A stretch of 64,000 nt of DNA from Chamaelirium japonicum (lineage: Eukaryota; Streptophyta; Magnoliopsida; Liliales; Melanthiaceae). Where the stretch lies: positions 67,077,744 through 67,141,743 of the forward strand of contig OX393550.1 in the NCBI GenBank assembly GCA_947650365.1, read 5' to 3'. Shown piece after piece: positions 48,366 through 61,029 of this stretch (the stretch's first letter is position 1; each line of letters starts with the position of its first letter). A program made the translations under genes and the position numbers. A model generated the notes under the pieces. The model saw nothing but the letters and a program-made list of their open reading frames with translations, did not search any database and had not been told where the DNA came from.

Positions 48366-49100
48366 TTTAATGGGTAACATGCATATTTTTTTGCATGTTG
48401 GGGTCCTAATCAGAGCCTACAATTGTTTGTTAGGGTTTTGGGCCCAAATACAAGGTAAAATCCCAGTGATTAGGGCCGTCTTCTCAAGTAGGGTGGGCCT
48501 GCTTTGAACCCTTTCTTAGTCCCTAACGCTAGGTGCCTAATTTGTCCTACAGTATACATTAAAAAAAAAAAATTGGGCCCCCCTAATTGCGGGGCTCGGG
48601 ACGGTCGCCCATGCTCACGGCCGGCTCTGATGTTACAGCATTATGGTATATCATCGTTTGACATTTAATTGGTATGCATAACCCACTTTCAGTGATGCTC
48701 TGTAATTATTCTGTGAGTTTAGTTTGTGATCATGCTCCACAGTCGTTGAAGATGTTCAAGTATGGTACAATACTTCATGAATACCAAAAGAGCTGACTTA
48801 GACATACGATCCATCTCAAAATGTATACAACGTGTTTGATTCAGTGAGATAGGTACGATATAGAAAATCGGGGTATTTGCGTATTCATTCGGAATTACTT
48901 GTGATTTTACGAATTCAATCGTTTCAAGTTTTTCAGAGTTCAATTAGTTTTTAAAATGACTTTACATTGAAAATTCAGGTTTTATATTGATTTAATGGCT
49001 CACCGGTTATTCGGATTGTTTCGAACTTTACAGGGTTTCTGGAATTGATTCTGTCCTGACCAAACATTTTGAAATTTCTAAGTGTTTGGATTTCACTGAG
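48366..49100. other. Non-coding stretch with possible MITE end
   Basis: 48560-48640 (GGGCCCCCCTAATTGCGGGG...CGCCCATGCTCACGGCCGGC) resembles a common plant transposon end, but its partner end was not found. The rest, to 49100, is AT-rich and without recognised features. Confidence 0.3.
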
Positions 49101-49108
49101 GTGACCCG

Positions 49109-49902
49109 TAGGGGTGTTCATGGTTCCGGGTTGGTTCAATTTTTTGATAAATTTGAAACCGAACCGAAGTTGATCGGTTCTCTAGAAAATGAAAACAAAC
49201 CAAAGCATTCCTTGGCAAAAATAGAACCAAACCAGACCGGAAAAGTTTGGTTTGGTTTGGTTCGGTTCGGTTCTGCGGGTCTTTCAAATCACTCGATAGC
49301 CTCAAAGATCGTCTCCTCAACTCTTTCCAAATACTGGATTGACAAAAATAATAAGATTGAATTAGTAGTGAAAGTCCAACCAGTTGTTTTTGAATTGGCA
49401 AGGAGACGTGAATGGCTCAGCCGTTGAGTTGGTTCAGATTTCACTTTTAAGCCTTTAACTTTGGGTGCTACAATTTGCCCCCACAGAATTACTAGCAACA
49501 TCTTTAACTTGTCACTTTGCGATATTTCATAAGTTGGGACTTGAGGGTCTAGTAATTATGTGGGTGCAAATAGCAACACCCTTCATTTTTCAGTTTCATC
49601 TCACAGTTGAAAACTTGAAAGTCTTAAATGCACTAAACGGTAATGATTGGGATCACCACTATGTAATGTACAATATCAGTGAGATTGTACAGTAGTAACT
49701 ACTGACGGTATACTATCAATGGTTCGGGTTGGGTTGGTTCAGATTAAAAAACTCAACCCAGAACCGAACCGATCTTAGCGGGGTTTTTTTTCGGAACCGA
49801 ACTGAACTGAACGGTCAAAAATACCCAATCCTAACCGAACCAAATAGACCGATTTGGTTCAGTTCGGTTTGGCGGGTCAATCCGAACCGATGATCACCCC
49901 TA
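49109..49902. mobile_element. hAT MITE, 794 bp
   Basis: Ends TAGGGGTGTTCATGG and (inverted) TAGGGGTGATCATCGG, with the exact 8-bp duplication GTGACCCG (49101-49108 and 49903-49910). Each flank of the interior is GGTTCGGTT/AACCGAACC text, the middle AT-rich and non-coding. Its ends relate it to the outer element at 45701. Confidence 0.93.
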
Positions 49903-50296
49903 GTGACCCGGACACTCGTTCGGACAGGTTCCCTTAGGAGCCGAACACTCGTTTGGACCTCCTCATATTCGAATTGTTCTTCAAATGAGTAACCATAATT
50001 GCCACGGGACATCCGGACAATCGTTCGGACAATGAAGGCTGGCACCAAACTTTTATAGGTCTGTTGTCCGGACGGGTGTCCAGTTGTCCGAATACTTGTT
50101 TGTACGGTTTTGTGGCATATTGGCTCATTCGGGTAGGGATTCCAGAGCTGCTTTTGCAACTTCAAGAGCTCTTAAAGAAGAAACCCCCCAAATTGGGTAA
50201 GTCTTTCTTTACTCCATCTAGGTAGGTGATTTAATTTGTTTTCATCTTGGATTTTGGGGCTTTGATTCATAAGAGTTTAGATTGACCACATTCCCT

Positions 50297-51160
50297 CCTA
50301 CCTAATAATTTGAGAAATCTCATCCTCCCTATGGTTTCAATCAAACATATCGATTAAAAGATTTGTTAGGGGCACGATGGCCATTACCAAATATTGGTGA
50401 GATATCCCTTCAAAGCGAGGTAGAAATCATCCATAAACTTAAGGCCCCTACTCGACGGTGCGTCCTATGAGTTAGGTTGACTGATGTGAGTTTGAGTCTT
50501 CAATCATGAGGATTCCATTGATAGAAGCGATATTGGTGGGATCCATCATTATCCGTATGTCTGGTACAAGAGTTGTAGTGGGGAGCATCCAAAGTATAGG
50601 TGGTGGCCTGTGCGAGAAGGGTGACAATAGTCTAGAGTGAGTGACTATGGAAGCACCGGATCTCTAGCGGATATATGCTTGTGAAGTTGTGTACCGTCAA
50701 GTTGTATAGGGGATTGCCTTGACCTAGTGTAAAATCATCGTGATTCTTTTCTTTGTGGTTTTTCACGTAAAAAAATTCATTTATGATGTTTTCTTGTATT
50801 TCCAGATGTGTGGATGAAGGCTTGTATGTTTCTATCCTACACCCAACACAAGTTAGCACCAGGGGGCATTTCTCAAAAAAAAAAAGTTAGCATCAGGTGT
50901 TTGCACAACTATTAGTGCTTCCACATTGTAGTTATTAAATCATAATTGGGTATTGGTGGTGTGTTTAGTAGTTTGAGGCCACTGACGAGGTTTGAGAGGA
51001 TTTTCACCATGCGACACTTATTTTCTTTAACATTGCATATATCTCGCTCCAAAAGTATCATTTAGCCTGAAAATGTTTAGCTCAAATGGTCGACCAGAAT
51101 GATGTGGCACCCAATCACAGTATTTCTTTTCCTATCGGTCGGGGCTAAGTGTGATTCACC
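50297..51160. repeat. Direct repeat, left copy
   Basis: 864 bp, from CCTACCTAATAATTTGAG to GTGTGATTCACC. It is strongly similar (about 90% by eye) to 53052-53675, except for about 250 bp near 50735-50985 missing there. No protein domain is seen. Two direct copies around a GC-rich middle could be LTRs of a non-coding element or a segmental duplication. Confidence 0.8.
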
Positions 51161-51289
51161 AATCGGCCGAGGTATGGGCTTCCGCTGGCTCACTTGCCTT
51201 AGCCATTTTTTGCACCCACAGTTACCCCCTCCCAGCCAGTTAGGCAGTCGCCTGGCTGGCTGGGATCCTTGGTGCAAGGCAGTATACAT

Positions 51290-51840
51290 TGTTGGGTTCC
51301 ATGAATGGTTACGCGCGTCGTGGCCTTGTGCGTCGCTATCATGCCGCGGGTGGCTGTGTGCGTTGTTGTCGCACCACGGGTGGCGTGCGCGTTGTTTTTC
51401 ATGCCGCGGGTGGCCGTATACATCGTAATCGTCCCGCGAGCATCATGGTCATGCCTCGGGATTCGTCATCGTGCCGAGGGCATCGTCGACACGACATAGG
51501 GGCCGTGGTTGTCGTTGATGAGGTTGTCGTGCCGCAGGTGGCCACGCGCGTAGCGGTAGTGTCGCTAGCGTCGTGGGAGGTGCTACCGTGTCACGGGTGC
51601 CCGTGTGTGTCAACGTGTGTCGCCGGTGGCCACATGCATCGTGGTTGTGCCACAGGCATCGTGGGTGGCGTCATCGTGCCATGACTGTCCACGTGTGTCG
51701 GTGGGTGTTGCATATGGCCACGCTCATAGAGGTAGTGTTGCTAGCGTCGCGGGCGGTGTCACTGTACCACGGATGGTCGTGTATGTCGGCGATTGGCTAC
51801 ACAAGTCATCGCCGAGGTCGCCGTCGAAGGCGTGGGAGTG
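51290..51840. repeat. GC-rich minisatellite, CGTGCCGCGGGTGG type
   Basis: Degenerate units of about 36-40 bp on the pattern GTCGTGCCGCGGGTGGCCGTG CGCGTC. Open frames (Val/Ala/Cys/Arg-rich) come from the repeat structure; no protein family is recognisable. Confidence 0.7.
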
Positions 51841-51959
51841 GTTGCCAACCACCACTCTTCTCCTGTTATCATCGCTGGATCAAGGATGAGACCGCAGTCG
51901 CCGGGTTCCCATCGTCGGAGAATACATAACATATAGGGGGGAGGGAGCGAGGCTCGACT

Positions 51960-52640
51960 TCTACCATCCCCTGTTGCAATCCTGTCGTCACAGGAGAAGA
52001 AGGAGCAAGAGGGGAGCAGTGCTCGACACCGTTATGCCGGTGTCGTCGCCACTCGTCGGAGGAGAAAATAGGTGAGGGGAGAGCGGTGCTTGACCCCCTC
52101 TGGCCGCATTGCCATCGCCAGTTAAAGGAGGAAACCGAGGGGTCTGCTACTACCCCCCATCGCTAGAGAAGAAGGAGAAAATCAGGAGTGGTACCTGTTG
52201 TTGCCTCCCATCGCCGGAGAAGGAGGAGAAAGGGGGAGTAGAGCTCGACCGCCTCACACTGTTGCCATCACCGCCCCTTGGAGGAGGAAACATGTGAGGT
52301 GGGAGCAATGCTCGGAAGCTACCATCACCATCGCCCGTCAAAGGGGGAAGCCAGGGGGTTTGCTGCTGCCCTTCGTCAATGGAAAAGAAGGAGAAAAGGG
52401 GTGCTTGTTGTTGCCCCTCGTCGTCGGAGAAGGAGGAGCAAAAAGGGGGGCCTGCTGCTGCCCCCCGTCACTGTATAAGGAGGAGAAAGGGGGGAGCAGA
52501 GTTCATCCTCTTCACGTCGCCACCGTCTTCGCCGGAGAAGGAGGAGCAAAAAGGGGGGCCTGCTGCTGCCCCCCGTCACTATATAAGGAGGAGAAAGGGG
52601 GGAGCAGAGTTCGTCCTCTTCACGTCGCCACCGTCGTCGC
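51960..52640. repeat. CCGGAGAAGGAGGAG-type repeats with a 108-bp tandem pair
   Basis: The whole stretch is built of CGTCGCCGGAGAAGGAGGAGAAAGGGGG and TGCTGCTGCC words. The clearest part is a pair of 108-bp units at 52426-52533 and 52534-52641 that differ at only a few bases. No gene. Confidence 0.85.
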
Positions 52641-52901
52641 CCATCGCCACCTAGGTCGATCAGTTTGCGCGAGCTGCTAGAATGAGGGTGTTTGATGGTA
52701 GAAGCCACCAGATCGTGTTGGTCTGAGATGCCCGAGGATCAAAGGCTCGGAGCTCAGTTCTGGAGGCTCGGTGATCAGTTCTGGAGGCTTGGGGAAGATC
52801 GAGGAGGGGGGAGGGGATCGAGCCCCCTCCTTCTTGTTCTTTGCAGATCGCGGAGGAGGGGAAAGGGTTAGCCCCCTTCTTCTTATTATTTGCAGATTGA
52901 G

Positions 52902-52903
<2 letters not shown>

Positions 52904-52933
<30 letters not shown>
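52904..52933. repeat. Homopolymer of 30 G
   Basis: An uninterrupted G-run. Such runs are prone to sequencing error and could form G-quadruplex structures. Confidence 0.95.
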
Positions 52934-52934
<1 letters not shown>

Positions 52935-53051
52935 TCCGGGCTCCCTCTCGCAACTCGGGCTTGCCGGGGAAGATCTAGGAGGGGGCTACCGTTGCCTTCA
53001 GATCAGGTTTGGCAGATCTACAGATCGAAGTTAAGGGCTAGGGGTTTCCTA

Positions 53052-53675
53052 CCTACCTATTGATTTGAGAAATCTCTTCCTCCCCATGGTTTCAATTGAA
53101 CATATCGATTAAAAGATTTGTTAGGCGTGCGACGACCATTACCGAAGATTGGTGAGGTATCCCTTCAAAGCGAGGTAGAAATCATCTGTAAACTTACGAC
53201 CCCTACTCGACGGTGCGTCCGATGAGTTAGGTTGACTGATGTGAGTTTGAGTCTTCAATCATAAGGATTCCATTGATAGAAGCGATGTTGGTGGGATCCA
53301 TCATTATCCGTATGTCTGATACAAGAGTTGTGGGGAGCATCCAAAGTATAGGTGGTGGCCTGTGCGGGAAGGATGACAACAGTCTAGAGTGAGCGTCTAT
53401 GGAAGCACTGAATCTCTAAGGGCTATATGCTTGTGAAGCTGTGTACCATCAAGTTGTATAGGGGATTGCCTTGACCTAGTGTGAAATCACTGTGTAAAAA
53501 TTATCAACGTTTTCACATCGCAGTTTGAGAGGATTATCACAATGTTTTCCTTATCATTTTATATATCTGGCTTCAAAAATATCATTTAGTCTGAAAATGT
53601 TTAGGCGAGAATGATGTACTGGCATCCAATAACAGTGTTTCTTTTCCCATCGGTGGGGGGCAAAGTGTGATTCAC
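53052..53675. repeat. Direct repeat, right copy
   Basis: 624 bp matching the left copy at 50297-51160 in the same orientation, with an internal gap of about 250 bp. The two copies enclose 1.9 kb of GC-rich tandem repeats. Confidence 0.8.
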
Positions 53676-53679
53676 GGTT

Positions 53680-54320
53680 TGGGGCTGGGTCCAACGGACG
53701 GTTGTGATCGGGATACATCATTCTCCTTGACCGTTCGGGATAAAAGCTTCGGGTCATCTCACTCTGTCTTCGTACATGGTGGATGGTCAACGAAGTACGA
53801 ACGATGAATAAGAGCCACCGTTATCACGGATGGTGAATGATGGCGTGATTACATACCATGACCTCCGATGGCATCGAATCCTTCCACGTGCTCCATCGTT
53901 GTCTGGCATCGTCTCCGATGATCACTGGCGGTGTACGTCATCAACTCATCATCCAAGAGCTCAGCGCCGACTTCTTCAGCTCCGGCGCGCCCATTGGCGG
54001 TCAACCCTCCTATGGATCCAGACCTCCGACGGCCAGCCCACCTCAGTCTCCCACCACGACCGAGTCAACGCTCGTCAGAAGTTGGAGGACGGGTGGCCTG
54101 TCAATGGAGGCGGCGGAAGAATGGGAGCCGTCGTCAGGTCGAAGGTGTTGAGTGGAGGAGGTATGGGTGAATAAAACGTATAACCCCGCACGAAACCGTG
54201 CCAGCAACCCCCAATAGAAGGATGAAATTGAAAAATATACTAAAAGTTTTGAAGGAGAGCAACAACAACAAGCGGAGGGGAACGAAGCCGCACACAGACG
54301 GAGCCCAACCTGCAACCGGC
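53680..54320. other. GC-rich unique-looking sequence, no gene assigned
   Basis: 53830-54170 has several overlapping open frames (up to 114 codons) and gene-like GC content, but none shows a recognisable domain or clear splice plan. It could be an old gene fragment or part of the repeat block. Left unassigned. Confidence 0.3.
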
Positions 54321-54667
54321 GAAGCTAACACCAACCATAGTTACCAAATCGGACATTTTTTTTAAAAAAAACACATATAAAACATGTATCACTCCGAACT
54401 CGTAGCATACAAGAATAAAACTCATATTTTTTAAAAAAACATTAATATATGTTTTATACGCGTTTAAAATGTGTAATATACTAAGTAAACGTTTTATACA
54501 ATCAGTTTGATTTTTCATTTGGGTTCGGATTTTTTTATAATCCGTCGGCTCAACAGATACGGGATAAAGGGTCGGGAGACTCCTGATCTGGGCTCAAAAG
54601 ACATGGGGTTAAAGCTTTATCCCTCCTTTGCATTGCTGCGATTGGTTTTCACGAAAAACAGAGAGGA

Positions 54668-54767
<100 letters not shown>

Positions 54768-55239
54768 TGCTGTTGGGGATTCTAAAAGTTTGATAGCAAT
54801 CAAGACTAGTAAAAGGTCTTTGGTAACCTATAGGTACTAGTATTGAACCCATGCGATGCACGGAATAAAATATTAAAATTATAAATGAGCATTTATGGGC
54901 ATCGGGTGAAGTGAGTTTAACTTTCCACTAATGGGCATGAGAAATGGAAGAAAATGGTTTGCAAACCGATAGAGCGTTTAATTTAAAATGACATGCAAGA
55001 AAGGGTTCAAATGTCAATAGGGAATCAATCATAAGAGCATTAATGGGCATGCAGAGAAATGAGTTTAAATTTCCATTTATGACCATGGGCATCGGGAGAA
55101 ATCACTACCATCCAAAAAAGAAATAGATCATGAGAGCATTAATGGACATGCATAGAAATGGATTTAAATTAAAATTAATGCTTTTAATGCTATCCCACAT
55201 GGCGGAAGCTCCTTGTAAGGCTTCCGTTTTAGTATATAG

Positions 55240-57662
55240 TATAGATATCTACAAAGATATGCAATATGGGAAGAAAAAAGGAAATTTGATAAACTTATCT
55301 TTTAATAAGATAATTGCCGAGGCTCGTGTTGGACACGATGCCCTGAAAACAATATCGTTGCCGTTGCGGTGCTCCCTGGCCTCGTGACGACTTGTTCCCC
55401 AGGATTCAACGGCTGGATCAATCTCTCTTATAGCACCAGGAGAGATTGTGGAACTTTTTAGTACTCCAACTGGATCGGAATAGGATAGCCTTCTGTTGTT
55501 CACTTGGATCACCTCACAAGTAGATCAAAAAAGTGATCAATGGTTGTTGAGATGGGTTCTCTTGAGTAATAAGCTCGAACCCAGAGAGGAGGAATGCTCA
55601 AGCTCTCGATGTGGTGGAACTCATACTTGAAGAAGAGGGCCCAGACCTCAATACGGTGCACCTCGATTTCGATGGAGGAGCTGTGGTACTACCTCTTGAA
55701 GCAGTACCTTGACACCTCAGCCTTAGAAAGAGAGAGATGGGATCTAGAGTGAACAAAAGATATATTGGATGATATATTTTGTCATTCTTCTCAAAACCCT
55801 ATATAAAAACTCATGTGAAACCCATTTTCCCCATCTCTCTCAAGTTGTAACCGACCACTTGATTGCTCCTAAAAATTCTCAATGTTAGAAATTTATGGAT
55901 TATAATGTTCACAACATTCAATCACATTAAAAATATTCTAACATTGAAGACATCATGGGTAAGGTGTAAGCATCCGATCTGTCATAAATTGAGACTATAA
56001 AATCAATTAAAATCTTTCTATTCACACCCCGATTTAATATAAAATATAATTTCTATTAAAAATTATAACAATCCCCCACATGAAGAGAAATATTTAAAAC
56101 TCAAATAATAGAAAAACATATAGTCTCAAAAAATGGAGTACTTGAGGTATATGCATTACTAAGGTGTCTTTCGACTTGAACCTTAGCTTTAAGAAGACCT
56201 GCAGAGTATACTAGCTAAGGAGTGAACTAGGTCTTGAACTTCTCAACTTTGTTGGTAGTCTGAGTCAACAAGTTTCTCACATTCCCTCTAGAAAAACAAG
56301 TTCCCTCTCGGTTGTGCCCTTTAATGGCCATGAGTAATTCTCGGTTTTAACGAGTGCTTTAGAGAATTGGCCCCAATTCTTATAGAAGCGGCCACACTTC
56401 TACGCTCGTAAAGGTATCATCCATCAAGAGTGTTATGCACTTATACACTCCATTGGATACCTAGCTATAGATGATATTAAGAGTTATAAACTCAACCTCA
56501 CAACAGTACATATTGTGCTATTACATCATAGGTAGGGGTTAAATTAATTTATAGCATCTCACACGTCCCTCGGATAACTTGTTGTCCCATTGAACCTAGT
56601 TCTTGGGATCTCCAGTCATATAGGTTGGGTTTCTATTGTAGGAGACATTTTTGTTTTATAGGCCTCAGGCCCATTTCCCTTGATGCAATTAGAATTATTT
56701 TGTTCCTCATGATAGTTGCAGTGCATCATCACCAAAGGAACAATCAAAATAGGCTCTCGATGATAGAGGAAAACCCTCAATCAATAAACCTTCTTACTAT
56801 CTTTAATAAAGATTGTAATCAAATTAGCATTGCTTGCTCCTTCTAGATCTAGTTCTCCACATTTGAAGAGTAGTCCCTACTCATAGGAGCAGGCCTCTCG
56901 TGTGTGCTAAATATACGAGGTCTCTTATACCTCTCTCTAAAGAGAAACTAGTTCCAAAAGAACACAATATCCTTATTCACCCCCACATTTAAGGTGCCTG
57001 TAGAAAATTATTTCTACTTCGTAGGATATCAAAAGGTATCTACTTAGATTTCTTAAGAGTGATCCAGATGAGAATATGTGCATCAGAGAGCATTGTATTC
57101 CCCCATAGATTAGTGATCATTATGGTAGTTAGACACCATTAAATAGAGAAAAATCTAGGGGAACTCTAATAAGCAACATGTAGATAATCTAATTCTACTC
57201 TCACAGAATAGAACTAAGTCTTCGAATAAAGATTTGCCCAACTTACTAGACCGCACCCTTCTCCCGGCTAACGCCTTCGGTATCTCGAACCACCCAGAGG
57301 GAAGAGGTGCTTGACCGCAACCTCCCCCTCAAAGACTCCTGATTTGAAGACCCGAACCTCCCAGAGAGCACTAGACCGTAGCTCTCCTCGCTATGCCTTT
57401 TGCCTAGGGCACCGGCCATCGTTGCAACAAGCCTCCCAGGAGGAGGTGCTATGCTGCAACCTTTCCTCGAGCCTCCGGCTTCCTTCTTGAGTATCTCTCT
57501 CGGGTTCTCCATCACACTACGTGCCGCACGTGTGTCTCGGCCCCCTTTTCTCGATCTATCTTGTTCTACGCCATCGACTTAGAGCCTCCTGGATCTCCAA
57601 CAAAAAAGCACTGATACCAATTTATTGGTATCAACCAGAACCTAAGCTTTGAAACCAATTTG
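55240..57662 (-). mobile_element. Decayed copia-type LTR sequence
   Basis: Non-coding sequence whose 56160-56600 part resembles 58540-59010 (TTTCGACTTGAACCTTAG..., GTGAACT..GTCTTGAAC, ATTGGCCCCAATTC..., TTGGGATCTCCAGTCAT), so the same LTR-type unit is present twice in one orientation. Next to 57664, on the minus strand, lies AATTGGTATCAGTGC, which is like a primer binding site. The short frame at 57246-57515 may be a gag remnant. Many breaks; borders unclear. Confidence 0.5.
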
Positions 57663-59100
57663 TTATGATCCAAGGCCCTCGCGCAGCGGAACACGATGCA
57701 CGTAGAACCACCATAGTGGAGATGACCATTGACAAGACTAAGTAAGAAGGAGTAAACAAGTAAAACACCCAAGAAGTTCCAGCAATGATCGATCGATGGA
57801 TTTACTAGTATGGGAAAAATCGAGTACAATTACAATTGTCTCTAACCAATCCCTCATACACCCACAAATAGATAACCCCCCTTTAGAGAATAGATCTCGC
57901 AGTACTATACCCTGAAGAACACCAAAGAAAACCCTCCTGAGAACTTCCGCCTCCAATGGATTCCCTTCTCTCTCCCTTGGTGATTGCTACATTCTAATCT
58001 CTCCTTAGGGTTACTTTTGTGCCACCATTATCACCTAGGTTCATTCTAGGATCATCCTTTTATAACCTTACATTTGTATCTGACTTGAAGGAGTCCCACG
58101 AGAAAACGTAGCCAGAACCGCCCGCCCTGCGTGCTGCTGTCGAAAGTTGTGCACACGACCTAGAGGAGTCATGTGCACGACTCGACATCATTTCTCGCTC
58201 GAAAAAATTACTGATGCCAGTAGTGCGCATGACTGTGCTTGACCGAGTCCTTCTCCTCTTGATGCTCTGTCTTCTGTCATTTCTTCGTGCACGAACTTTG
58301 GAGTTTATATGTGGCTTGTTTGGAGCCACATCTTCAACACGGGTCTTGGCTCTTGTGAATCTATTAAATACGCAATAATAGTTCTCCCCCCGTGTAATAT
58401 GGGACTAAACTCAACAAGTAGTTTTTGATCATTTTAAAATAAAAAATTAATTTTTTTTATAACAATTCCTCATAATAATGAAAATATTGAAAATCAAATC
58501 AAAAGAAGTCGTTTAGAGTACTTTTGAGAGGTATGTATAGGTAGGAAGTGTCTTTCAACTTGAACCTTTTCTTAGTATAATCCTGTAGGATTTACAAGCT
58601 GACAGTGAACTTACGTCTTGAACTATCCGGCTTTTAGTATAAATCTATTCGGCAGGTCTTACTCATACCCTCAAATCAAGCATGATAGAGTCTCATGCGG
58701 TTGTGCTTTTTATGACCATGATCTATCCTTGGTTTTTTAGAGTGCTTTAGATAATTGGCTACAATTCTATTAGAAGTAGCCACACTTTTGCACTCATAAA
58801 TGCACTTTCTATCAGGAGTACTATGTATCTTGCACCCCACTAATTTTCCAACTATAGAAAGCATTAATAATCTAAGACTCAATTTCACGACGATATAGAA
58901 TGTACTACCATATCATATGGATATGTAATTTGCTTGGTGGCACCCCTATAAGTCCGGCAAATAAATTGTTATCCCATTGAACCTTAATTTTGGGATCTCC
59001 AGTCATGTAGGTTGGATTACCATTATTAGAGACTTTTAGTTTATAAGCATCATTCACATTCCCCTCGATGTATTTAGAACTAGCTCCCTAGCCAACCCTT
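57663..59100 (-). mobile_element. LTR-like unit of a copia relic
   Basis: On the minus strand it ends in GCGAGGGCCTTGGATCATAACA (57663 side), typical of copia LTR ends, and is followed by the primer-site-like text. It lies between the pol relic (59100-60560) and the second LTR-like copy, so two related elements may share this region. The middle (58060-58330) has GTGCACACGACC-type text. Confidence 0.45.
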
Positions 59101-60560
59101 TAGTTAAGGAATCTTCTAGGTTATCTTTTGACCTTATATAGTCAATGATAATTATTTATTTTTTCAATATCTAATGTACAATAATGCGTCTATGATGAAT
59201 ATGTTGAAACTTTCCATTATAAGAATTGTCCATGTCCCTTATTATAAATGTTTTTCTATCATAATGAATTAGGACACCAGTAATAGGCTTTGGTCAAAAG
59301 GGAATATCATAAGGAAGTTCCTTAGTCATTCAACTTCCCGACTAGTCTTATCTAGGGCTATGAACTTTGATTCCATAGTAGATCGAGTTATGTATGTTTG
59401 TTTTAAATATTTTTAACAAATTGTACCCTCTTCTAGGGTAAACACATACCCGCTAGTGATTTTGGTTTTTAAAAAATCTACAATCTAGTTAACATCATTA
59501 TACCCCTCTTAGACATCGGGATACCTACCATAGAAAATGCAATAATCCAAGGTATTTTTTAAGTACCTCAGAATTCGGATTAGAGCATCCCAATTCTCTT
59601 GGCTAAGGTTAATAGTGTATCTACTAAGTTTGTGTATCACTTAGACAATAGCAGATCTTATGTTGTTTAATATATACATGAGACTGCTAATTACCCTAGA
59701 ATATTCAAGTTGAGATACACTTATCCATAAGTTCTTTTCAGGTGTCTGAAAGATTATATAGAGTTATGGCAAATCGACAATCAAACTGACCAAACGTTTT
59801 AAGCACATTCTCGATGTAGTGGGATGATGATAAAGCTATGCTATTGGAATCTCTCTGGATTTTGATTCCAAGAATGACATTTGTTGCTCACAAGTCTTTT
59901 ATATCGAAGTGGTTACTCAAGAAGTAATTGGTCTTGATCACTACTTCAAAGTTAGTTCCGATTATTAACATGTCATCTAGATAAAGATATATGACTATGC
60001 AAGTCTGGTCATCGACCTTAGTGTAGATGTACTTTCCTGACTCATTAATCGAGACCCCACTCAAAGTTTGAGACAATAAAGAGATTTCTTTAGTCTACGA
60101 ACCTTATGCTCTACGCCTTGCACTACGAAACCTTCAGGTTGATCTATATAGATATCTTTTTCTAATTTATTATTCAAGAATGCAGTTTTTATATCCATCT
60201 GATGAATAACGAGGTTATAAATAATGACTATAGCTATAATCACTCTAATTCATGTAATCATGGTAATATAAGAGTAAGTGTCAAAGAAGTCCACTCTCTC
60301 TTGCTGCCTATAGCCTTATTTATGTTTTCTTAACTTATATTATTATGTGTATACAAGTAGAGTTTCCAGATTCATATTCACCATCTGTACCCAACCAAAG
60401 GACTTCGATCCTCTTCTCTAACTGATTTTTCTTTTCAGACTTCTAAGAAATGAACTTGGACAAACTCGCATCCTTATAATCATCTATAAAAGGTGATGAA
60501 GTATTTATTCCTTTTACTCATAGTGTAACCCCCTACGGTCACACATATTTACGTAGATTA
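59100..60560 (-). mobile_element. Ty1/copia pol relic, reverse strand
   Basis: Minus-strand reverse transcriptase text is visible at 60243-59888: HQMDIKTAFLNNKLEKDIYI then DQPEGFVVQG, and VIYLYLDDMLIIGTN with the catalytic LDD. RNase H-like text follows towards 59280. There are many breaks; it is an old, dead relic. Confidence 0.7.
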
Positions 60561-61025
60561 AGTTTAGGATTTCTAGGCTACGCTTTAACTTTTAAAAATA
60601 TTTCTTGTTATATTTTGACTCTATGCATATGCTATACTTTCCATCTGAGGATATGACACATTTATACACGTTACCTAAGTTAACAAACTTTTAGGGAATT
60701 TAGAATTAATGTGTCATAGTCTAGCATGTCATAGATCAAATGACTTAAATAAGTAAGCAGAAGATGAAGCTTTATTATTATTGAAAGATGTTAATGGTGC
60801 CAAAAAATGTCTCCGGCTCGTCATCCACGTGGTAGAAGCAGGAAAGGACACGATGAGACGACAGAAGTCCTTAGGGAGATCGCTTTTGTTTTGGGGCACA
60901 CCATGGGCGACCCCGGGTGACCAAAGAAGAAGCCCCCACATGAGCTCGAGATTCAAGGTCAACCCCGATTTTGGGTAAGCAACATTATAGCCAAACTAGG
61001 TCTTGGAGTTCAAAGAACACTCCCA
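60560..61025. other. Non-coding stretch
   Basis: 60560-60760 is AT-rich without features. 60780-60980 has better composition and open frames of 65 and 77 codons on opposite strands, but no recognised family. Confidence 0.3.
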
Positions 61026-61029
61026 ACGA

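Noticed and set aside
51289-52680. Cys/Arg-rich and Gly/Lys-rich ORFs at 51.3-52.7 kb
   Set aside because: They follow the minisatellite periods, and the 108-bp tandem pair copies them. No conserved domain.
53830-54174. A possible host gene at 53.8-54.2 kb
   Set aside because: GC content is gene-like, but the three overlapping frames show no family, no intron plan and no promoter. Kept only as unassigned sequence.
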